The notes beneath the pieces were generated by a model. That model did no database searches. It saw nothing but the letters and a program-made list of their open reading frames with translations, and was not told the DNA's origin. A DNA stretch of 64,000 nt from Kribbella aluminosa (lineage in GTDB: Bacteria > Actinomycetota > Actinomycetes > Propionibacteriales > Kribbellaceae), in assembly GCF_017876295.1 (NCBI RefSeq), contig NZ_JAGINT010000002.1:1054001-1118000 (forward strand), written 5' to 3'. This document shows, piece by piece, positions 58,689 to 64,000 of the stretch. The stretch's first letter is position 1; each line of letters starts with the position of its first letter. A program made the position numbers and the translations under genes.

Positions 58689-58797
58689 GCCGCCGAGTCT
58701 GACACCGGGAGTGTTTCCCGCTCAACCGGGATCCCGATCCCTTGTGGACAACCCGCAGGGTCTGAATCCTGAGGGCAACAAAGGGGGAGGACCACTC

Positions 58798-60198
58798 ATG
58801 ACTCAACTGGCGGAAGGACTCGACGACCTGCGGACAAACCTGCAAGGGTTCGTGCTCGCACCTGGCGACGAGGGGTACGACGAGGCGCGGCGGGTGTGGA
58901 ACGCGGGGATCGACCGGCGGCCGGCGGTGATCGCCCGGTGCCGGAGCGCGGCCGATGTCAGCCGCGCGGTGCTGTTCGCCCGTGACCACGGGCTCGAGAT
59001 CGCGGTTCGGGGCGGTGCGCACAGCACCGGCGGCAAGTGCGTCGTCGACGACGGACTGATGATCGACCTCAGCCTGCTGAACCAGGTCACGGTCGATCCG
59101 GAAACGCGGCAGGCCCGGGTTGGCGGCGGCGCGCTGCTCGGGCAGCTAGATGCCGCTGCCCAGGAACACGGCCTGGCGACGCCGGCCGGGATGGTCAGTC
59201 ACACCGGCGTCGCCGGGCTCACGCTCGGTGGCGGAATGGGCTGGCTGACCCGCAAGCACGGGCTCAGCATCGACAACCTGACCGCGGTCGAGATCGTCAC
59301 CGCGGACGGCCGGATCCGGCGCGCCTCGGACGACGAGGACCCGGACCTGTTCTGGGCGGTCCGTGGTGGCGGCGGCAATTTCGGCGTGGTGACCGAGTTC
59401 GAGTTCCGGCTGCACGAACAGGCGCCGATGATCCAGTTCGGTCTGGCGTTCTGGGACCTCGAGCGCGGCGCCGAGGTACTGCGGATGGCGCGCGACGTGA
59501 TCGCGAAGCTTCCGGACGACGTGAACATCGTGGTCGGTGCGCTGAGCGCTCCGCCGGCGCCGTTCATTCCCGCGGAGTACCACTTCCGGCCCGGCTATGC
59601 ACTGATCGTGAACGGCTTCGGGTCGGCCGAGGAGCACGCCGCGGTGATGAGCGAGATCACCTCGACGGTGCCGCCGCTGGTCGAGTTCTCGACTCCGATG
59701 CCGTACGTCGCCCTGCAGCAGATGCTCGACGAGGCGAACGCCTGGGGCTTCCTCGCGTACGACAAGGGCCTCTACATCGACGACTTCACCGACGAGGTGA
59801 TCCAGGTGATCACCGAGCACGTGCCGCTCAAGAAGTCGCCGGGGTCGGTCCTGCTGTCGTACCGGCTCGACGGGGCCTATTCCAGGGTGCCGGAGGACGC
59901 CACCGCGTTCAGCGGCAGCCGGGCTCCCGGCTACGGGCTGTTCCTGGTCGCGCTGGCTCCGACGCCGGACCTGTTCGAGCCCGACCGAGCGTGGGTGCGG
60001 ACGTTCTGGGAAGCGATGGTCCCGGTCAGCCGCGGGATCGGCAGCTACGTCAATGCGGAGAGCGAGGCCGACGACGATCGGATCCGCGCGTCCTACGGCC
60101 CGAAGTACGACCGCCTGGCGGCGATCAAGGCGACGTACGACCCCGGCAACCTGTTCCACCTGAACGCGAACATCAAGCCAGCGCCAGCTGGTAGTTGA
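58798..60198 (+). CDS. FAD-linked oxidase (berberine bridge enzyme-like)
   Basis: 466 aa. The PCMH FAD domain runs about residues 35-205: RSAADVSRAVLFARDHGLEIAVRGGAHSTGGKC (8-alpha-linked His in GGAHS), MVSHTGVAGLTLGGGMGWLTRKHGLSIDNL, and PDLFWAVRGGGGNFGVVTEFEF. The Cys that gives a second covalent flavin bond in bicovalent enzymes is Ser here (MVSHTG), so a single bond is expected. The BBE motif NLFHLNANIKP closes the protein. GGGGGAGG precedes ATG 58798. Substrate likely a carbohydrate or phenolic alcohol. Confidence 0.9.
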   Translation: MTQLAEGLDDLRTNLQGFVLAPGDEGYDEARRVWNAGIDRRPAVIARCRSAADVSRAVLFARDHGLEIAVRGGAHSTGGKCVVDDGLMIDLSLLNQVTVDPETRQARVGGGALLGQLDAAAQEHGLATPAGMVSHTGVAGLTLGGGMGWLTRKHGLSIDNLTAVEIVTADGRIRRASDDEDPDLFWAVRGGGGNFGVVTEFEFRLHEQAPMIQFGLAFWDLERGAEVLRMARDVIAKLPDDVNIVVGALSAPPAPFIPAEYHFRPGYALIVNGFGSAEEHAAVMSEITSTVPPLVEFSTPMPYVALQQMLDEANAWGFLAYDKGLYIDDFTDEVIQVITEHVPLKKSPGSVLLSYRLDGAYSRVPEDATAFSGSRAPGYGLFLVALAPTPDLFEPDRAWVRTFWEAMVPVSRGIGSYVNAESEADDDRIRASYGPKYDRLAAIKATYDPGNLFHLNANIKPAPAGS

Positions 60199-61144
60199 CG
60201 AACTTCTGGTGGGTGCTGAAGCCGAGCTTCTCGTACAGGCCGAGTGCGCCGGTCGGGTTGTCACCGTCGACGCCGAGGGCGCCCCGTTCGTACCCGGCCC
60301 GGGCGGCCTCGGCCAGCACCTTCGCCAGCGCCGCGCGGGCCAGGCCGCGACCCCGGTACGCCCGCCGGGTTCCGACCTGGCCGATGTACAGCTCGCGGAC
60401 GCCGGTCGCCTCGGTGCTCGCTGGGTACTCGTAGCAGTTCACGTACGCCGCCACGGTGTCGCCGTCGGTCACGACGTACGACTGTGCCCCGCGGAACGCC
60501 CGGGACTCGATCGTGCGCGCCCGCCAAGCCTCGGGGGTGGGGCGGGTCCAGCCCCAGTGGTCGGAGAACGCCTCGAAATGCGCCTCACGCAGCTCGTCCT
60601 CGCGAGCGCCGTCGAACGGGCTCAGCTCGAACCCGTCCGCCAGCGGTACGTCGGGGATCGGCTGGTCGAACGGGCGCCGCATGTCGAAGTAGTACCGCAC
60701 CGCCTCGAAGCCGAACCCGGTCAGCAGCTCGGCCGCGCCGGCGTTGGTGATGACCGCGCCGGCGGCGACGTACCCGGGAACCTCCGGGAACGTGGCGGCG
60801 TGCAGCTCACGGGCCCGGTCGATGATCCACTGCGTCAGCGCGGTCCCGAACCCGCGCCCGCGCCACTCGGGGTGCACGACGGCGTCGGTCCGCACCCGGT
60901 CGAGGTCCGTGACCGACTGCGAGGCGAGTACGAGACCGTACCCGACCAGTTGGCCGCCTTCCCAGAGCGACGTCGTGTCCCGCTCCAGGTCCAGGCCCGG
61001 TTGGCGCAACTCCTCGGCGAGATCCTCGGCGTCGAGATTGTCCACGTCCTGGTCGGCCACGACCTTGGCGGCCACCAGCACCGCCATCGCCGCGGCGTCG
61101 TCGGTCGTCAGCGGGCGGGCCTCGATCCCCTCAGGCAAGTTCAT
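60173..61144 (-). CDS. Tandem GNAT N-acetyltransferase (MshD-like layout)
   Basis: 323 aa with two GNAT domains. Domain 1 (residues 1-155) has VVHPEWRGRGFGTALTQWII; domain 2 (170-323) has VGTRRAYRGRGLARAALAKVLAEAARAGYERGALGVDGDNPTGALGLYEKLGF, both with the acetyl-CoA loop. MshD (mycothiol synthase) has this layout, but the local context gives no support, so the substrate is open. A TACCTT box ends 6 nt before ATG 61144. The 3' end overlaps the convergent oxidase gene by 26 bp. Confidence 0.85.
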   Translation of the reverse strand: MNLPEGIEARPLTTDDAAAMAVLVAAKVVADQDVDNLDAEDLAEELRQPGLDLERDTTSLWEGGQLVGYGLVLASQSVTDLDRVRTDAVVHPEWRGRGFGTALTQWIIDRARELHAATFPEVPGYVAAGAVITNAGAAELLTGFGFEAVRYYFDMRRPFDQPIPDVPLADGFELSPFDGAREDELREAHFEAFSDHWGWTRPTPEAWRARTIESRAFRGAQSYVVTDGDTVAAYVNCYEYPASTEATGVRELYIGQVGTRRAYRGRGLARAALAKVLAEAARAGYERGALGVDGDNPTGALGLYEKLGFSTHQKFVNYQLALA

Positions 61145-61150
61145 GCGTCG

Positions 61151-61156
61151 AAGGTA
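61151..61156 (-). promoter_or_regulatory. -10 box (TACCTT) for a leaderless GNAT transcript
   Basis: Minus-strand TACCTT ends 6 nt before ATG 61144; a GTACG/CGTAC palindrome (61154-61167) overlaps it. Confidence 0.42.
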
Positions 61157-61184
61157 CGGCGTCGTACCGCGGACAGCACGTCAA

Positions 61185-62222
61185 TTAGACCAGTTGTTCC
61201 GCGAGCCAGCGCACCGCCATCGGGTAGCGGTACTCGATCCCGCCGTGCGTGCCCTCGAACAGCTCGAAGTGCATCCGCCCGTCTGGTACGCCGGCCTGCT
61301 GAGCGGCCAGGTGGAACGCCGTGGCGCCGAGGTCCAGGTAGTACTCGTCCTGCCGGCCGGCGTCGATCCACACCGCCCGGAGCGAGCGGAGCGCGTCGGC
61401 GTACTGCTCCTGCTTCGCCATCTCGACCGGGTCGAAGGACATCCAGCGCGACCACACCTCAGGGATGACCGAGCCGAGGTCGTCGAACGGCAGCAGGACG
61501 GTGCCGTCGGGCTCGGCCGAGTACGCCGACGCGTACCCGTACATCTCCAGCAGGTGCAGGTCCTCCATCGTGGTCCGCCCGGCGCGGGTCGCGAGCACTT
61601 CGAAGTACTTCTCGAAGCTCCCGTCGTACTTGTCCCGCAGCGTCCGCGCCCGCTCCGGGAACTCCGGCCGGTAGCAGACGTCGAACAGCGCATCGCCCGC
61701 GTGCGTCGCGAGCGCGCCGAACACGTCGGGCCGCATCAGCGGCGTCACCATCGCGGTGTACCCGCCGCTCGACTTGCCGGTGATCGCGCGGTGGTCGCGG
61801 TCCGCGATCGTGCGGTACGTCGCGTCGATCCACGGCACGATCTCGTCGCACAGGTACGACTGGTACTGCCCGGTCCCCGGCGAGTCGAGGCACTGGCTGC
61901 CGCCGTACTTCGTCCACGAGTCGACGAACACCACGACCGCCTTCGGCGCGCCCTCCGCGGCGAACATCGCGTCCAGCAGCTCCGGGTACGGCTGCCGGAA
62001 CGGGCTCCGGTTGAACCACATGCCGACGTGGCCGGTGTACCCCATCGTCACGTAGATCGACGGGTACCGATCGTCCGAGTTGTCAGGCTCGTCGTACCCC
62101 GGCGGCAGGTAGACGAGCACCGGACGCTCGTGCAGGTCGCCGAGCGGGTTCCCCCGCAGCAGCTCGCTGGTGTACGTCGTCTGGTCCAGGCGTCCCTTGT
62201 ACTCGGCCGACCACGGCAGCAT
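61185..62222 (-). CDS. Esterase of the alpha/beta-hydrolase fold (enterochelin esterase/esterase D-like)
   Basis: 345 aa without signal peptide. LVYLPPGYDEPDNSDDRYPSIYVTMGYTGH begins the fold; the nucleophile elbow is ITGKSSGGYTAM (Ser at about residue 151). Asp and His candidates occur in VWIDAGRQDEYYLD and FEGTHGGIEYRYP. The IDATYRTIADRDHRAITGKSSGGY segment is the hallmark of the Fes/esterase D group. Natural substrate unknown. It lies 18 bp downstream of argS on the same strand. Confidence 0.84.
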   Translation of the reverse strand: MLPWSAEYKGRLDQTTYTSELLRGNPLGDLHERPVLVYLPPGYDEPDNSDDRYPSIYVTMGYTGHVGMWFNRSPFRQPYPELLDAMFAAEGAPKAVVVFVDSWTKYGGSQCLDSPGTGQYQSYLCDEIVPWIDATYRTIADRDHRAITGKSSGGYTAMVTPLMRPDVFGALATHAGDALFDVCYRPEFPERARTLRDKYDGSFEKYFEVLATRAGRTTMEDLHLLEMYGYASAYSAEPDGTVLLPFDDLGSVIPEVWSRWMSFDPVEMAKQEQYADALRSLRAVWIDAGRQDEYYLDLGATAFHLAAQQAGVPDGRMHFELFEGTHGGIEYRYPMAVRWLAEQLV

Positions 62223-62240
62223 GCGGTACCTCCAGATGAG

Positions 62241-63947
62241 TCACATCGCGTCGGGGGCCTCGATCCCCAGCAGGCCGAGTCCATCCTGCAACACCTTCCG
62301 GGTTGCCGTGCAGAGGGCGATCCGGCTTGCTCTGGTCTCGCCCTCGCTGCTCAGGACCGGGCACTGCTCGTAGAAGACGGAGAGCGCGGACGCTACGTCG
62401 TACAAGTAGGTGCAGAGCCTGTGCGGCTGAAGTGTCTCTGCGACCTGTTCGACGGTGCTGGCGAAGCCGGTGAGGAGGAGTGCGAGCCGTAGCTCGGCCG
62501 GGTCCGTCAGCTGGGTGACCTCTGTTGACGGGCCGGCCTTTGACAGGAGCCTGGTGAGCCGGGCGTGCGCGTACTGCAGGTACGGCCCGGTGTTGCCGGT
62601 CATCGCGACCATGCGGTCCAGGTCGAACACGTAGTCGTTGCCCCGGTCGCTGGACAGGTCGGCGTACTTCACGGCCCCGATCCCGACGGCCCGTGCTGTC
62701 GCTTCCCGATCGACACCCTCCCGGCCGGCCAGCAGCGCGTCCGCCCGCGCGACCGCTCTGTCGAGCAGCTCGACAAGCTTGACCGTGCCGCCCTCCCTTG
62801 TTTTGAAGGGCTTTCCGTTCGGCCCGAGCACGGTGCCGAAGGAGACGTGTTCTGCTGGTACGTCGAGCCAGCCGGCTGTTCTGGCGAGCGTGAAGATCAT
62901 GTCGAAGTGCAGGGCCTGCCGGTGGTCGACCACGTAGACGATCCGATCGGCGTGCAGGGTGCCGACCCGGTGACGTACGGCGGCAAGGTCCGTTGCGCTG
63001 TAGCCGAATCCGCCGTCGGACTTGCGGACGATCACCGGGAGCGGATTGCCGTCGCGGCCCAGGAATCCCGGGAGGAAGGCACACCTGGCTCCGTCGGACT
63101 CGGTGAGGAGGCCCTGTTCGTCCAGCTCGCTCACGACCCGAGGCAGGTCGTCGTTGTAGGCGCTCTCGCCGACGACATCCGCTCTGGTCAGGTTGGTTCC
63201 GAGCAGGGCGTAGACCTTGTCGAAGTCGTCGAGCGAGACCTCGACCATGTGCCGCCACATCGTCCGCGTCCCCGGATCGCCCGACTGCAGCGCGACGACC
63301 CGCAGCCGGGCCTTGTGGGCGAAGTTGCCGTCGGCATCACTGTGTTGTCTGATTCCCGAGCTTCGCTCGAAGTGTTTCCGGCTCCGCTCGTACAGGTGCT
63401 GCAACCCCTCCAGATCAAGGGATTCCGCCTCGAGACCTTCCTCGAGCAGCTGCTCGATCATCATCCCGTACTGCGTGCCCCAGTCGCCGACGTGGTTCTG
63501 CCGGATCACGACGTACCCGGTGAATGCCAGCACGTTGCACAGCGCGTCGCCGATCACCGTGGACCGGAGGTGGCCGACGTGCATCTGCTTCGCGACATTC
63601 GGCTGCGAGTAGTCGACGACGACCCGTTGGCCGTTGCTGCTGAAGGTCTCCGGCTCGTTGACCGCCTTCGCCAGCGTCCGCGGGAGCAGCGTCAGGTTGA
63701 TGAAGCCCGGCCCGGCGATCGACGGCTGCTCGCAGAGGTCGTCGAGCCGTAGTTCGGCGACCAGGCGAGTGGCAATCTCCCGCGGCGGTTTGTTCAGCGC
63801 GTTGCCGATCCGGAGCGCGACGTTGCTCTGGTAGTGCCCGAACTCGGGCTTGGTCGCCGACCGCAGCTCAGGGTCGTACGGCGTACCGAAGACGGCTTCG
63901 GTGGCAGCGGTGATTCTGGAGGACAGGACAGGCGGCAATGCGGACAT
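62241..63947 (-). CDS. argS: Arginyl-tRNA synthetase
   Basis: 568 aa class I synthetase. The HIGH-type motif is HVGH at residues 123-126 (YSQPNVAKQMHVGHLRSTVIGD). As in most bacterial ArgRS the KMSKS loop is degenerate (GKPFKTREGGTVKL). GNTGPYLQYAHARLTRLL and the C-terminal anticodon domain (LCTYLYDVASALSVFYEQCPV) are intact. Length fits the family. Codon third positions are slightly less GC-rich than in neighbours, which might indicate transfer or a second copy. ATG 63947 lies after GAAGGAC on the minus strand. Confidence 0.95.
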   Translation of the reverse strand: MSALPPVLSSRITAATEAVFGTPYDPELRSATKPEFGHYQSNVALRIGNALNKPPREIATRLVAELRLDDLCEQPSIAGPGFINLTLLPRTLAKAVNEPETFSSNGQRVVVDYSQPNVAKQMHVGHLRSTVIGDALCNVLAFTGYVVIRQNHVGDWGTQYGMMIEQLLEEGLEAESLDLEGLQHLYERSRKHFERSSGIRQHSDADGNFAHKARLRVVALQSGDPGTRTMWRHMVEVSLDDFDKVYALLGTNLTRADVVGESAYNDDLPRVVSELDEQGLLTESDGARCAFLPGFLGRDGNPLPVIVRKSDGGFGYSATDLAAVRHRVGTLHADRIVYVVDHRQALHFDMIFTLARTAGWLDVPAEHVSFGTVLGPNGKPFKTREGGTVKLVELLDRAVARADALLAGREGVDREATARAVGIGAVKYADLSSDRGNDYVFDLDRMVAMTGNTGPYLQYAHARLTRLLSKAGPSTEVTQLTDPAELRLALLLTGFASTVEQVAETLQPHRLCTYLYDVASALSVFYEQCPVLSSEGETRASRIALCTATRKVLQDGLGLLGIEAPDAM

Positions 63948-64000
63948 GACAGAGTCCTTCGGGGAGACGCGACTGGGAACAGGCTGAGGTGTTCAGACAG
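63948..64000. other. Leader/upstream of argS, window end
   Basis: 53 bp with the argS ribosome site. No T-box or other RNA element can be recognised in so little sequence. Confidence 0.4.

Noticed and set aside
62241-63947. Loss of the KMSKS motif in ArgS as a sign of inactivity
   Set aside because: Bacterial ArgRS usually lacks a canonical KMSKS; the GKPFKTREGG stretch is normal.
1-64000. tRNA, rRNA, riboswitch, IS element or attachment-site signals
   Set aside because: I looked for cloverleaf-type segments, transposase motifs and integrase genes and found none that I could support.

Overview
This 64 kb window comes from a high-GC actinomycete chromosome. Codon third positions are almost all G or C, GTG starts are common, many genes start at the first base of the predicted transcript (a TAnnnT -10 box 6-9 nt before the start codon), and the gene families (MarP-type protease, SigE-family sigma factor, DUF222/HNH protein, HxlR/MarR/TetR regulators, eukaryote-like glutamine synthetase) are typical of Nocardioidaceae. 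A Kribbella-like organism is my best guess. It is an inference from protein style, not from a marker gene.

Layout. 0-13 kb: housekeeping and stress genes (MarP-like protease, SigE-type sigma factor and a membrane partner, an alpha/beta hydrolase with a probable CTG start, a holin-X-like protein, NhaA, a CBS protein with an ArsB/NhaD transporter, a HAD/TetR divergent pair with a clear operator, a frameshifted glutathionyl-hydroquinone reductase, GntR, SIS protein, NAD(P)-binding/HxlR pair, MarR). 13-22 kb: acetyl-CoA synthetase, then a stretch with several broken genes (glutamine synthetase II with an internal deletion and two 1-base shifts, an SMP-30-like remnant, an ArsR-type remnant) among intact ones (methyltransferase with DUF402 protein, CopD-like membrane protein, AsnB behind a 14-bp palindrome, MarR). 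22-25 kb: a DUF222/HNH protein, then about 1.15 kb of non-coding DNA built from several tandem-repeat families. 25-28 kb: acetate permease pair and a methyltransferase.

28-55 kb is the most interesting part: a surface-glycan locus holding what looks like a full pseudaminic-acid-type nonulosonic acid pathway. It has PseB (dehydratase), PseC (aminotransferase), PseG (UDP-sugar hydrolase), PseH-like acetyltransferase, PseI (synthase) and an SpsF/PseF-like cytidylyltransferase. These are interleaved with duplicated, mostly uncharacterised partners: two GT2 glycosyltransferases with three C-terminal beta-type modules, two members of a 'QHGW' family, two methyltransferase-like proteins with basic tails, two large polytopic proteins with a shared C-terminal domain, a nucleotidyltransferase-like/methyltransferase fusion, a secreted GHL10-type hydrolase, and an acyl carrier protein-ligase-reductase operon that shares a symmetric divergent promoter with one polytopic protein. 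The simplest reading is synthesis, activation, polymerisation, export and decoration of a nonulosonic-acid-containing cell-wall polymer.

55-64 kb: MFS exporter with a TetR repressor and operator, RmlC-like epimerase with a DUF2786 protein, FAD-linked oxidase, double-GNAT protein, esterase and arginyl-tRNA synthetase. I see no tRNA, rRNA, insertion sequence, integrase or CRISPR array.
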